NCBI GenBank assembly: GCA_018823135.1 | Contig: JAHJJF010000102.1 | Coordinates: forward strand, 1-48,132 | From: Pseudomonadota bacterium | GTDB taxonomy: Bacteria; Desulfobacterota; Desulfobulbia; Desulfobulbales; CALZHT01 | DNA length: 48,132 nt | Reading direction: 5' to 3' | In this document: positions 34,631-42,919 of the stretch, piece after piece | Position numbering within the stretch: position 1 is the stretch's first letter | How the letters are laid out: each line of letters opens with the position of its first letter | Notes under the pieces: model-generated | Database searches by the model: none | What the model saw: only the letters and a program-made list of their open reading frames with translations | What the model was told of the DNA's origin: nothing | Program-made: the position numbers and the translations under genes

Positions 34631-35632
34631 TCACCGGCTGAAATGGTCAAATCCCTGATAGCCGATTTCAACCGCCCCGCCTTCCTCGATGAGTCGCACG
34701 CCAGGTTCTTCAACTATCCTGCCGACGCAGAAAATATCCGAACCAAGTGTATCTTTGACGAGTCGGGACAATGAATCATCAGCATATCCGGGAGCTGTAA
34801 AAAGTAAATGATAGTCTTCCCCGCCTTTTAATGCCCAATCAAAGGGGGAATACCCCAGCAAAGTTGCGGCTCTGGCCATTTGTGTTGAAACGGGAATCCG
34901 GCTTGAAACGATTTCGGCGCCAACATTGCTTGCAGTACATAGATGTGCAAGATCGGTGGCAAGCCCATCGGACAAATCCATCATCGCACTGACAAGCCCG
35001 CTTGCTGCCAGAAGGCCGCCCAACTGGATCTGCGGGCTGGGATTAATATGGGCTGAAACCAGCGACTGCCATTCCGCCCCACCGCGCAATCGGGGATTCC
35101 TGCACAATTCAAGACCAGCGGCTGCCTCACCCAGAAAACCGCTCACCCATACCGAGTCATCTTTTTTTGCGCCCGAACGATACAAAACCTTATCAGCGTC
35201 CACTTCTCCGTAAACCGTTACCGAAAGCATGATCCGCCCCGGACTTTTCACTGTATCTCCGCCGATGAGCTTTGCGCCATACTCATCAAGAACCGCGGTA
35301 AACCCTCTGATGAATGCGTCCACCCATCCGTCATCCTGATCTCCAGATAGCCCCAGGGATAAAAGCACAAACCGCGGCTTTCCCCCCATGGCGGCGATAT
35401 CACTAATGTTAACCGAAGCGGCTTTCCGCCCTAAAAGATCCGGCGGATGCCAGCTCAAGTCAAAATGAACCGACTCGATCAAGGTATCCACGGTCATTAA
35501 TGAAAGCGACTGACTATCATGCATAAAGACCGCGCAATCATCACCGATTCCCCGAACCAGAGTCGGAGCAGCACAATCCACCTGTTTCCTAATCGATTCA
35601 ATGAGTTGTCTTTCTGATGAGTGAGTTCCCAT
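34631..35632 (-). CDS. thiL: Thiamine-monophosphate kinase
   Basis: A 333-aa AIR-synthase/PurM-fold enzyme that phosphorylates thiamine monophosphate to the active cofactor thiamine diphosphate. It has IGDDCAV (29-35), TVDTLIESVHF (47-57), NISDIAAMGGKP, LIGGDTVKSP and MDLSDGLATDLAHL, all family motifs binding Mg-ATP. Length and start are typical. It is monocistronic, divergent from the zinc-ribbon ORF. Confidence 0.96.
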   Translation of the reverse strand: MGTHSSERQLIESIRKQVDCAAPTLVRGIGDDCAVFMHDSQSLSLMTVDTLIESVHFDLSWHPPDLLGRKAASVNISDIAAMGGKPRFVLLSLGLSGDQDDGWVDAFIRGFTAVLDEYGAKLIGGDTVKSPGRIMLSVTVYGEVDADKVLYRSGAKKDDSVWVSGFLGEAAAGLELCRNPRLRGGAEWQSLVSAHINPSPQIQLGGLLAASGLVSAMMDLSDGLATDLAHLCTASNVGAEIVSSRIPVSTQMARAATLLGYSPFDWALKGGEDYHLLFTAPGYADDSLSRLVKDTLGSDIFCVGRIVEEPGVRLIEEGGAVEIGYQGFDHFSR

Positions 35633-35788
35633 ATTACTCCATACCTGTTTCAGACAAACTGCCGCACATCACCAACAAGCACGCTATCTCCCTGAGATAT
35701 ATAAAAAAAAATCAAGCGAACAGTAAAGTTATCATAAAAACCGCCGATAAGTCTTTACACAAGCAGTTGCAAAAAAAGGAGAAAACCA

Positions 35789-35962
35789 GTGACTACCGTT
35801 TGTTGTGTATGCAATAAAACCAAAAAAGAACAGGGGTGGGTAAAACAACCACTCCCCCCCAAGATGATACTTTCACACGGCTACTGCCCTGAATGTTTCT
35901 GGAAAGTCATGGAGAAACTCCAGGCAACCCAGCCCCTCATGCAAAATCAATCAGCCTTCTGA
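35789..35962 (+). CDS. 57-aa zinc-ribbon-like small protein
   Basis: A GTG start at 35789 lies eight bases after a strong AAAGGAG. The product has two pairs of cysteines about 25 residues apart: CCVC (5-8) and CPEC (33-36, in SHGYCPECFWKV). This is the treble-clef or zinc-ribbon layout. A short C-terminal tail follows. There is no signal peptide or TM. I do not know the function; similar mini zinc-ribbons bind RNA, DNA or a partner protein. The gene stands alone between thiL (divergent) and the 120-aa unknown (convergent). Confidence 0.65.
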   Translation: MTTVCCVCNKTKKEQGWVKQPLPPKMILSHGYCPECFWKVMEKLQATQPLMQNQSAF

Positions 35963-36038
35963 TTCATTCCCCCTGCACCGAATCCCCACGAGAAAATCAA
36001 TCACAAAACTTTCCGCAACTCCCCTAAATCTCTTGAAC

Positions 36039-36401
36039 CTATTTTACCACCCGCAGAACAGTCTTTTTCTTTTTGCCCTTCACCTGCAAATCTTTTTCCT
36101 CTCCAGGGGAATCAAATCTTATCGCCTGAATGAAACGACTTTCACCTCCCATGGTAAAAAACTCCTTGCCGGTGAATTGCGGCAATCGCAGAGTCCACAT
36201 GGTTTTCTTCGGCGGGAAAGACAGAACCTGCAGTGACACATGCCACCATTCATCGAGCCTTGATTCGTCCCTTTGGATATCCGTTACCAGCGCATAGAGC
36301 ATGGCCTGGGGCTTTTCCGCGACAATCAATACAATATCCCCGACAAGGGTGTTATCTTTGAACAGAAAGACACTTCTCAATTCTTTTATTATTTTTTCCA
36401 T
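36039..36401 (-). CDS. Conserved-looking 120-aa protein of unknown function
   Basis: The ATG at 36401 (AGGG nearby) gives MEKIIKELRSVFLFKD ..., a compact alpha/beta protein with the aromatic centre EWWHVSLQVLSFPPKKTMW and a basic tail KGKKKKTVLRVVK. A longer reading from a TTG at 36506 adds 35 poorly formed residues and was rejected. There is no signal peptide or TM. I do not recognise the family. It is divergent from the ECF sigma gene and shares an upstream region of about 440 bp. Confidence 0.6.
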   Translation of the reverse strand: MEKIIKELRSVFLFKDNTLVGDIVLIVAEKPQAMLYALVTDIQRDESRLDEWWHVSLQVLSFPPKKTMWTLRLPQFTGKEFFTMGGESRFIQAIRFDSPGEEKDLQVKGKKKKTVLRVVK

Positions 36402-36843
36402 GAATATCGCCCTGATACATTTATATAGCCACGGCACTTGAAGCTCCCCGCGGCAGGAAAGCACGTGCTCCGAACCACGGGGAATGAACTCCCTGTTCCT
36501 GTTCAACTCATTATAAAAAAATAAAACATAATCAGTTATTGATGCAATTGTGAAATGATATTTCTGATTCCCAAAAAAAAAACATTGTGGTTTAACCGTA
36601 TTACACTTTTTAATATACGATTAACCAGGGAGTTGCCGATTGGCCTTTCTGCCGACTTCTGTTTTACACAGAGGCTCAAATCAAGAATATTGACCGGTGT
36701 TGCAAACGGCATAGTTGTATTTTTTCACATTACCGAGAAAAAAAATATCATCTGGAACTTTTATTTACTATCCATTGTCATAAAGATTAACTGGTTGCTG
36801 TCCACAAAAGCCCGGATAGCCTCAGAGTCAGGCGTCACTTATA
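36402..36843. other. AT-rich divergent region upstream of the ECF sigma gene
   Basis: About 440 bp. An open frame of 98 codons (36555-36851) overlaps the sigma start and has no ribosome site or protein-like composition, so I reject it. The only clear signal is the sigma-E-like promoter at 36754-36782. Confidence 0.5.
36754..36782 (+). promoter_or_regulatory. Sigma-E-type promoter for the ECF sigma operon
   Basis: GGAACTT (36754-36760), then 16 bases, then GTCATA (36777-36782). The -35 equals the sigma-E consensus, and the -10 matches four of six bases of GTCTAA. It lies 61 bp before the sigma ATG, so positive autoregulation is likely. Confidence 0.7.
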
Positions 36844-37404
36844 ATGTTTAAACATGATACGGCAGAGATAGTCCGGGCATTCCGAAATGGGAACCAGCAG
36901 GCATTCAACCAATTAGTCCTGCTCTGCCAGGCAACCATATACAACCTTGCGTTGAATTACGTCAAACAGGAGGAAGAGGCCAAAGATCTAACCCAGGACA
37001 TCTTTGTTGCGGCCTACAAGTCTTTACCGCAGTTGCGTGAAGAATCAAAATTCTCATCCTGGCTCTATCAGATAGCCCTGAACCGATGCAGAAATCGTTA
37101 CAAGCAGCTTTACCGAAAAGGCTTTTTCACTTCCTTATCAATTGATGACCCGGACACTTTTATACAACTTCAATCAGATACATCCCCGGAGAAAGAACTC
37201 GAGAAGAAACGCATTATCAACCTGGTCAGAGAAACTATTTCCGACATGCCTGAAACCGAAAAAGAAATACTCATCCTGCGAGATCTTCAAGAACTCTCCT
37301 ACGAAGAGATAAGCTCAACCCTGGACTTACCCCTGGGAACCGTTAAATCAAAACTTAACCGAGCCAGGACCTCTCTTAAAAACAGACTCAAGAACAGGAT
37401 TTAA
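36844..37404 (+). CDS. rpoE: RpoE-type ECF sigma factor
   Basis: A 186-aa ECF sigma factor. Sigma-2 (about 25-90) contains NYVKQEEEAKDLTQDIFVAAYKSL and FSSWLYQIALNRCRNRYKQ. Sigma-4 (about 130-182) contains MPETEKEILILRDLQELSYEEISSTLDLPLGTVKSKLNRAR. It directs RNA polymerase to envelope-stress promoters of the GGAACTT/GTC type. The next gene is a membrane anti-sigma factor and the following one a DegP protease, the classical sigma-E regulon core. The ribosome site is weak. Confidence 0.93.
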   Translation: MFKHDTAEIVRAFRNGNQQAFNQLVLLCQATIYNLALNYVKQEEEAKDLTQDIFVAAYKSLPQLREESKFSSWLYQIALNRCRNRYKQLYRKGFFTSLSIDDPDTFIQLQSDTSPEKELEKKRIINLVRETISDMPETEKEILILRDLQELSYEEISSTLDLPLGTVKSKLNRARTSLKNRLKNRI

Positions 37405-37421
37405 ATTACCGGGACATCATT

Positions 37422-38351
37422 ATGGAATGCACAAAAATTCAGCATCAATTTTCAGATTTTTTCGAAAGCGACTTAAATGCAGAGGAATCGTCCTCCGTAA
37501 AAGAGCATCTCGATTCCTGCTCCCAATGCGCAGAGGAATGGAAATATTTCAGGGACACTCTCCATCTCCTTCACTCCATTGAACCGGAACCGGTCCCAAG
37601 GGGTATGCTTGCCGGCATCCATGCGAAACTCGAAAAGAAAAATATGCTCCTGCGCTTCCTCCTTTGGTTCCGACATGCCAATCCCACCATGACCATCCCT
37701 GCCGCGGCCACAACTATCGTTATTGCGTTTACCTGCATGGCCCTTTATAAAACCGTGCTTCAGGAAAAGCCTTTCATGGAAAACCAATCCATCCCGAAGC
37801 AGAATATCGCTCAGAAACCAGGCGACGGACCATCCATCACTGTTGCAGATGCGACCCCTTATTCCGGCGGCAACAACCCCTTACAGAACTTCTCCATCTA
37901 CAATGGCCCGGCCGAACAATATCCAGGATTTTTCCAGAATAATATTACTCCCCATGGACTCGCATTCGCCCCTGATATTTCCTTTGCTTCAACAGGAAGG
38001 TCAGCAAGAGGCATTTATCAACGTCCTGGAAATCATCTGCTCAACCGATATGTAAACAATTTTCTCGGGTCCGATTCAACAAACCATGTACCCCCTGATC
38101 TGCTGATAACGGTCCAAGCCACAAACCAACGTCCTCCGACAAAACTCTATCATTCTCTCCTTGCTGAAAAAACGTGGAACCCTCGCGTCCTTGACGGCAA
38201 CCTTCTGATACTTTTTCTTCCCCCCGAGGATCTGCCTCATCTGCAACTTTCTCTTAAGAATTATCACGTCCAGGTATCACCTCCTGGCGCCCAGGCAATT
38301 CTCTCAAGCTACAACCGCGACATCATACGAGTGGCTATTTTGATCAAGTAA
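37422..38351 (+). CDS. Membrane anti-sigma factor with zinc-finger (ZAS) domain
   Basis: A 309-aa protein starting 17 bp after the sigma gene. The N-terminal ZAS motif is H29-x3-C33-x2-C36 (KEHLDSCSQCAEEW), which binds and inhibits ECF sigma factors. A single TM spans about 90-109. The 200-residue periplasmic part is Pro/Asn-rich at first and ends in a compact domain with LLILFLPPEDLPHLQLSLKNYHVQVSPP. It should release the sigma factor on envelope stress through proteolysis. It is functionally like RseA but not similar outside the N-terminal region. Confidence 0.88.
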   Translation: MECTKIQHQFSDFFESDLNAEESSSVKEHLDSCSQCAEEWKYFRDTLHLLHSIEPEPVPRGMLAGIHAKLEKKNMLLRFLLWFRHANPTMTIPAAATTIVIAFTCMALYKTVLQEKPFMENQSIPKQNIAQKPGDGPSITVADATPYSGGNNPLQNFSIYNGPAEQYPGFFQNNITPHGLAFAPDISFASTGRSARGIYQRPGNHLLNRYVNNFLGSDSTNHVPPDLLITVQATNQRPPTKLYHSLLAEKTWNPRVLDGNLLILFLPPEDLPHLQLSLKNYHVQVSPPGAQAILSSYNRDIIRVAILIK

Positions 38352-38520
38352 ACTTTTTTATGCGTTCATTGCTTGCCGCTATTTCACCCCGGAAAAGCTG
38401 AAACTCCCAGGCGATGACAATACCCCGGCACAACACTCTTTTCCGTCCCCTTAAAAAAGTTCAAACCCTGCTGATCATTTTCAGCAATCCAAAAAATATT
38501 TAAACGAATTATTTTTTCCC

Positions 38521-38548
38521 GGAACTTTTCATTTACCGCAATGTCTAA
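38521..38548 (+). promoter_or_regulatory. Perfect sigma-E-type promoter, intergenic
   Basis: GGAACTT (38521-38527), a 15-base spacer and GTCTAA (38543-38548) match both consensus boxes of sigma-E promoters exactly. A start near 38554-38556 is expected. The next feature downstream on this strand is a terminator, not an ORF, which points to a small RNA. Confidence 0.75.
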
Positions 38549-38553
38549 TTTAT

Positions 38554-38664
38554 AAATGCAACATTTCATGTAGCATTGTTTTTTACTCCTCCTTCCCTCA
38601 GGAACCATTCCCTGGTTCCACTGGGGTCGCATGGTTGCCCAGCCATGCGACCCCATTCTTTTAT
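38554..38664 (+). ncRNA. Candidate sigma-E-dependent small regulatory RNA
   Basis: About 110 nt from the predicted start to the end of the T-rich tail. There are three hairpins. Hairpin 1 (38555-38577) has AATGC/GCATT and ACAT/ATGT stems with an A-A mismatch. Hairpin 2 (38601-38619) is GGAACCA-TTCCC-TGGTTCC. Hairpin 3 is the terminator (38622-38655). The single-stranded linker 38578-38600 contains T6 and CTCCTCC (38586-38592), complementary to strong Shine-Dalgarno sequences. No ORF of note lies inside. The layout resembles sigma-E RNAs such as MicA and RybB, but the sequence is unlike them. It could instead be a leader with an attenuator for degP. Confidence 0.6.
38622..38664 (+). terminator. 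Rho-independent terminator, 13-bp stem
   Basis: TGGGGTCGCATGG (38622-38634) pairs perfectly with CCATGCGACCCCA (38643-38655) across 8 bases, followed by TTCTTTTATTT. It ends the sigma/anti-sigma transcript, the candidate small RNA, or both. Confidence 0.85.
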
Positions 38665-38689
38665 TTAAGTAAACAGAAGCGAGCCCCCC

Positions 38690-38717
38690 TTGACAAAGGA
38701 TGTATAGGCCATATTAA
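38690..38717 (+). promoter_or_regulatory. Possible sigma-70 promoter for degP
   Basis: A perfect TTGACA (38690-38695), 16 bases, then TATTAA (38712-38717), located after the terminator and 92 bp before the degP ATG. It would give degP a basal supply independent of the stress sigma factor. Confidence 0.5.
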
Positions 38718-38809
38718 ATACGATATATCTATCTTGATCAGACAAACCGAAACAATCCCTGAGTATTACAATCCATAACAATCAGGAAATGCATTACAGA
38801 GGAGCACCG

Positions 38810-40288
38810 ATGAAAGCCATAACAACATCCTTGACAGCCGTTTCTCCCATCCGTTTATTCCACGGTCTCTTAATACTGGCATTTATACTGCCGGTTACTT
38901 TGCATCGGGAAGCCCTGGCGCTGACCAATCCTAACTCGACCTTTGCCGATCTTGCTGAAAAACTCGGTCCCACAGTGGTCAATATTTATACAACACAGGT
39001 ATTAAGCCCTCCCAAAAAACAACTCCAGAGACACCCCCAGAAACAACCGTTTAACAATGAAGAAATCCCGGAGTTCTTCAAACGTTTTTTTGAGATCCCC
39101 CCTCAGGAATTCGGCGAACATCCTCACCAGCAGCAGGACAAAAAAACAACAAGCCTGGGCTCTGGGGTAATCAATTCCGCCGACGGCTATATTATCACCA
39201 ATAACCATGTCATTGAGAACGCCGATAAAATCAAAGTACGGCTGACAAATTTAGAGGAATATGAAGCTGAAATAGTTGGCAGGGATCCAAAGACCGACAT
39301 TGCGCTGATTAAAATCACTCCGGAGAAAGCCCTGCCCTTTGCGATATTTGGTGATTCCGATTCTTTACGTGTCGGGGATTGGGTCATGGCCATCGGCAAC
39401 CCCTTCGGCTTCGAGCATACAGTTACAGCAGGCATTGTCAGCGCCAAGGGTCGATCAATCGGTGGCGGCCCTTACGAGAACTTCATTCAGACCGACGCGT
39501 CCATTAACCTGGGAAATTCCGGGGGGCCGCTTTTCAATATGAACGGAGAAATGGTTGGCATCAACACGGCGATTTACAGCAGAAGCGGTGGCAATATCGG
39601 CCTGGGTTTTGCCATACCGGTCAACATGGCTAAATGGGTCATAAAACAGCTCAAGGAACATAAACAGGTCAGCCGGGGCTGGCTGGGAGTAATGATCCAG
39701 GATGTTACCACCGAACTGGCCAAACAGTTCGGTCTGACAAGACCCATCGGCGCCCTTGTCGGCGAAGTCTCAAAGGACAGTCCCGCAGAAAAGGCCGGCA
39801 TCCTCCCCGGCGATGTGATCATCAAATACCAGGATAAAGAAATAACCCACATGACCCAGCTGCCGGCCATGGTGGCCCAGACAACTGCGGGTACTCATGA
39901 AAAAATAACGATTATCCGCAAAGGCAAGGAACAGGTAATATCGGTTACCATCGGCAAACTGGAAGAAGAGAAAATCAATTATGGAGATGCCGGGGAAGAA
40001 CCTCAACAGACCGCCGGTCTCACCGTCCAGGAACTGACTCCGGAATTGGCAGAATCTCTGGGGATTGAGGAAAAGAAAGGACTGCTGGTCACAGACGTCG
40101 AAGCGGGCTCCCCTGCTGCAGAAGCCGGCATGCGAAGAGGCGACCTGATCCTTGAAGTCAATCAGATGCCGGTTGGCGACTTGAACGCCTATAATGCAAT
40201 ATTGAAAAATACCAAGAAGTCAGAAAACATTCTGTTCCTGATCAACCGGAACAACCACACCAGGTTTATTGTTGTGAAAAACGAATAG
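38810..40288 (+). CDS. degP: Periplasmic serine protease DegP/HtrA
   Basis: A 492-aa secreted protease/chaperone. It has a signal sequence (about 15-38), a trypsin-like domain with H133 (ITNNHVIENA), D163 (KTDIALIKI) and S237 (GNSGGPLFN), and two PDZ domains (about 290-370 and 395-490). It degrades or refolds misfolded envelope proteins. The ATG at 38810 follows AGAGGAG by five bases and is preferred to the ATG seven codons upstream. It is the third gene of the sigma-E module, converging on trpF. Confidence 0.95.
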   Translation: MKAITTSLTAVSPIRLFHGLLILAFILPVTLHREALALTNPNSTFADLAEKLGPTVVNIYTTQVLSPPKKQLQRHPQKQPFNNEEIPEFFKRFFEIPPQEFGEHPHQQQDKKTTSLGSGVINSADGYIITNNHVIENADKIKVRLTNLEEYEAEIVGRDPKTDIALIKITPEKALPFAIFGDSDSLRVGDWVMAIGNPFGFEHTVTAGIVSAKGRSIGGGPYENFIQTDASINLGNSGGPLFNMNGEMVGINTAIYSRSGGNIGLGFAIPVNMAKWVIKQLKEHKQVSRGWLGVMIQDVTTELAKQFGLTRPIGALVGEVSKDSPAEKAGILPGDVIIKYQDKEITHMTQLPAMVAQTTAGTHEKITIIRKGKEQVISVTIGKLEEEKINYGDAGEEPQQTAGLTVQELTPELAESLGIEEKKGLLVTDVEAGSPAAEAGMRRGDLILEVNQMPVGDLNAYNAILKNTKKSENILFLINRNNHTRFIVVKNE

Positions 40289-40322
40289 TTCACAGAGGAT
40301 ACGGATTGTGAACAGGTCGGCC

Positions 40323-40961
40323 TTATGATTGCCGGTCGGCCTTCCCGACTTCCTGGACAAACATACGAATTCTTTCAAGCAGCTTCCTGCCGGGCTCAAT
40401 TTCTACTCCGGAATTAACATCCACTGCAAAAGGGGAGGTCTGTCTGATTGCTTCGCTGACGTTTTCAGGGGCAAGTCCCCCGGCGAGGATTATCGGCCCG
40501 GGAGCTTCTATCCCTTCAAGGATAGACCAGTCAAAAGTCTCCCCCGTCCCTCCAGCGATTTTTTCATGAAAGGTGTCAAAAAGAAAGCCGGAAACAATCC
40601 CGGCATATGGGGATAAATCCGGTGCCTGCCTGCCTGCCCCGACGCTGAATGTTTTTATAATTCTGGTGGTTATTTTCTGACAGTATTCCGGGGGTTCGTC
40701 CCCGTGCAGCTGAACCATGGTAAGCCCGCAATACTGGGCGATCTCTCCCACAACGTCAGGATCTTCATTGACAAAAACCCCCACCGCATCTACAAAGGGC
40801 GGCAGAATCCTAATAATGTTTCTGGCCAGATCCGGGTCAATATAACGGGGGCTTTGTTTGACAAAAATAAATCCCAGTGCATCCACGCCTGCTTCTGCCG
40901 CACCTCTGGCTTCCGCCATATCCGTCATACCGCAAACCTTAATCCGCGTCCTGGCGGTCAT
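40323..40961 (-). CDS. trpF: Phosphoribosylanthranilate isomerase
   Basis: A 212-aa TIM-barrel enzyme that isomerises phosphoribosylanthranilate to the CdRP precursor of indole-glycerol phosphate. It has catalytic C10 in KVCGMT, GFIFVKQSPRYI, VQLHGDEPPEY and the phosphate loop ILAGGLAPENV, and the acidic FAVDVNSGVE. GGAGG lies six bases before the ATG. Last gene of the trp cluster; 49 bp after trpC. Confidence 0.96.
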   Translation of the reverse strand: MTARTRIKVCGMTDMAEARGAAEAGVDALGFIFVKQSPRYIDPDLARNIIRILPPFVDAVGVFVNEDPDVVGEIAQYCGLTMVQLHGDEPPEYCQKITTRIIKTFSVGAGRQAPDLSPYAGIVSGFLFDTFHEKIAGGTGETFDWSILEGIEAPGPIILAGGLAPENVSEAIRQTSPFAVDVNSGVEIEPGRKLLERIRMFVQEVGKADRQS

Positions 40962-41010
40962 AAAATTCCTCCCGGTTAATCCGTTTCTGATTATGATTTT
41001 CTTGACCGGC

Positions 41011-41778
41011 TCACCAGCCCATCAATTCTCTTACCGCGGCCGCCTTGTCTGCCGACTTCATGAGGGTTTCACCAACCAGAACCGCGGCAACTCCTGCTTC
41101 AGCAAGTTTCCTGACGTCTTCATTACTCCTGATCCCGGACTCGCTTACCACCGGAATAGTGGCAGGGATTTCCCGCATCACTTGAAACGTCGTGTTGAGA
41201 TCAACGGTAAATTCCCTTAAATTCCGGTTATTGATCCCGATAAAATCACTGCCGGCGGCAAGGGCCATCTCCGCTTCATGTTCGTCGTGTACCTCGACCA
41301 GAACATCAAGGGATAATTCCCGGGCAAACTCCAGATAATCCCTCATCTGGTATTGATCAAGAATTGCGGCAATGAGCAGAATAGCGTCAGCGCCGTATTG
41401 CCGCGCCTGCACGATCTGCGACTCATGAATAATAAAGTCCTTACGCAACACCGGCAGATCCACGACGGACCGGACCAGCGGAATATAATCCAGGGAACCC
41501 TGAAAAAAATTTTCATCGGTGAGCACCGACATTGCCTGTGCTCCGGCAAGCTTATACTGGCGGGCGATCTCTGCCGGATCAAAATCAGCGCAGATAACCC
41601 CTTTTGACGGCGAAGCCTTTTTAGCCTCTGCTATAAGCGATATGCCTTTACCTGCCAGCAGGGCCTGCTTGAATCCCCGGGGCGGATCAACTTTGCCGAT
41701 GTCCCTACCTGGAACTCGCGCATTCAGCAGATCTTTCACTTCCAACCGCTTAACTTTAACTATCGAATCGAGAATCAT
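41011..41778 (-). CDS. trpC: Indole-3-glycerol phosphate synthase
   Basis: A 255-aa TIM-barrel enzyme. It carries AEAKKASPSKG, SVLTDENFFQGS, VLRKDFI (catalytic Lys), GINNRNLREF and VVSESGIRS, the standard motifs for ring closure of CdRP to indole-glycerol phosphate. It is a monofunctional TrpC, not fused to TrpF. It lies between trpD and trpF on the same strand. Confidence 0.97.
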   Translation of the reverse strand: MILDSIVKVKRLEVKDLLNARVPGRDIGKVDPPRGFKQALLAGKGISLIAEAKKASPSKGVICADFDPAEIARQYKLAGAQAMSVLTDENFFQGSLDYIPLVRSVVDLPVLRKDFIIHESQIVQARQYGADAILLIAAILDQYQMRDYLEFARELSLDVLVEVHDEHEAEMALAAGSDFIGINNRNLREFTVDLNTTFQVMREIPATIPVVSESGIRSNEDVRKLAEAGVAAVLVGETLMKSADKAAAVRELMGW

Positions 41779-41830
41779 CTATCTATTTTTATCATGATTT
41801 TTATAACTGATTAACAAGACAAACCAGTAA

Positions 41831-42850
41831 TTATTTTCTGCAGAAAGCAACCATTGCATCCAGTGCAGCCATTGCTTTTCCTGAACGGACGATATCACGG
41901 GCTAATTCCACTCCGTCTTTCAGGTCTTCGCTCTTTCCGGCGGCCATCAATGCGGCGCCGGCATTTACCAGGACCATATCAAGGCAGGCGCCCTGTTTGC
42001 CGCCGAGAATCTCCTTGAGCTGCGATGCTGCGGCCTGGGCATTTTCTCCACCCTTAATGTCTTCAATTTTCGCCCGGGACAGCCCGAAATCTTCAGGTTT
42101 TACCTGATAGGTCGACACCTTCTCGCCGTCCCAATCCGCTATTGTCGTTTCTCCGGTGACAGTGATTTCATCCATATTGCCAGCGCCGCAGACCACCAGG
42201 GCCCTTTTTGACCCAAGTTTTCCGAGAACCGTTGCCAGTTTTTCCGTCAGACCCGGATCAAAGACTCCCATGACCTGAACATTTGCTCCTGCAGGGTTGG
42301 TCAGGGGACCAAGTATATTGAAAATGGTCCGCACGCCGATTTCACGCCGTGGTCCGATTGCGTATTTCATGGCTCCGTGCATCAGCGGTGCAAACATAAA
42401 TCCGATCCCTACTTCCCGGATACATTGTGAGATTTTATCCGGGGTGAGACTGAGATCAACGCCCAGGGCCTCGAGAACATCGGCACTGCCGCAATGACTT
42501 GATACCGACCTGTTGCCGTGCTTGGCAACGGATACCCCGGCGCCGGCAACCACAAACGCCGCGGCGGTGGAGACGTTGAATGTTCCGGTGCCGTCCCCCC
42601 CGGTACCGCAGGTATCAACGAGGATACCGCTTGGGGGCATTGCGTCAATCTTTTCCGCCTTCCGGCGCATGACAATGGCCGCCCCGGTAATTTCATCAAT
42701 GGTTTCGCCCTTCATGCGAAGCGCGGTAATAAAAGAACCTATCTGTGCCTCGGTGGCAGCCCCACTCATTATTTCATTCATGACGTCAACCATCTCTGGC
42801 TGGGTCAGATCAATGCCGGTAATGACCTTGCCGATTGCTTCCTTAATCAC
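41831..42850 (-). CDS. trpD: Anthranilate phosphoribosyltransferase
   Basis: A 339-aa enzyme that joins anthranilate to PRPP. It has the PRPP-binding GTGGDG (82-87), KHGNRSVSSHCGSADVLEALG and FMFAPLMHGAMKYA and GPLTNPA. The start is GTG at 42850, giving MIKEAIGKVI as in the family, with GGAGG seven bases upstream. Longer readings from 42907 are not supported. It follows trpG after 69 bp. Confidence 0.96.
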   Translation of the reverse strand: MIKEAIGKVITGIDLTQPEMVDVMNEIMSGAATEAQIGSFITALRMKGETIDEITGAAIVMRRKAEKIDAMPPSGILVDTCGTGGDGTGTFNVSTAAAFVVAGAGVSVAKHGNRSVSSHCGSADVLEALGVDLSLTPDKISQCIREVGIGFMFAPLMHGAMKYAIGPRREIGVRTIFNILGPLTNPAGANVQVMGVFDPGLTEKLATVLGKLGSKRALVVCGAGNMDEITVTGETTIADWDGEKVSTYQVKPEDFGLSRAKIEDIKGGENAQAAASQLKEILGGKQGACLDMVLVNAGAALMAAGKSEDLKDGVELARDIVRSGKAMAALDAMVAFCRK

Positions 42851-42919
42851 TGCCGTCCTCCAATTCATGTAACGTGTTACACGGTGAATTCCGCCCAAAA
42901 ACAACAAAGGAAAAAATTG

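Noticed and set aside
36555-36851. 98-codon plus-strand frame ahead of the ECF sigma gene
   Set aside because: Composition reflects AT-rich DNA, no ribosome site, and the sigma-E-like promoter lies inside it.
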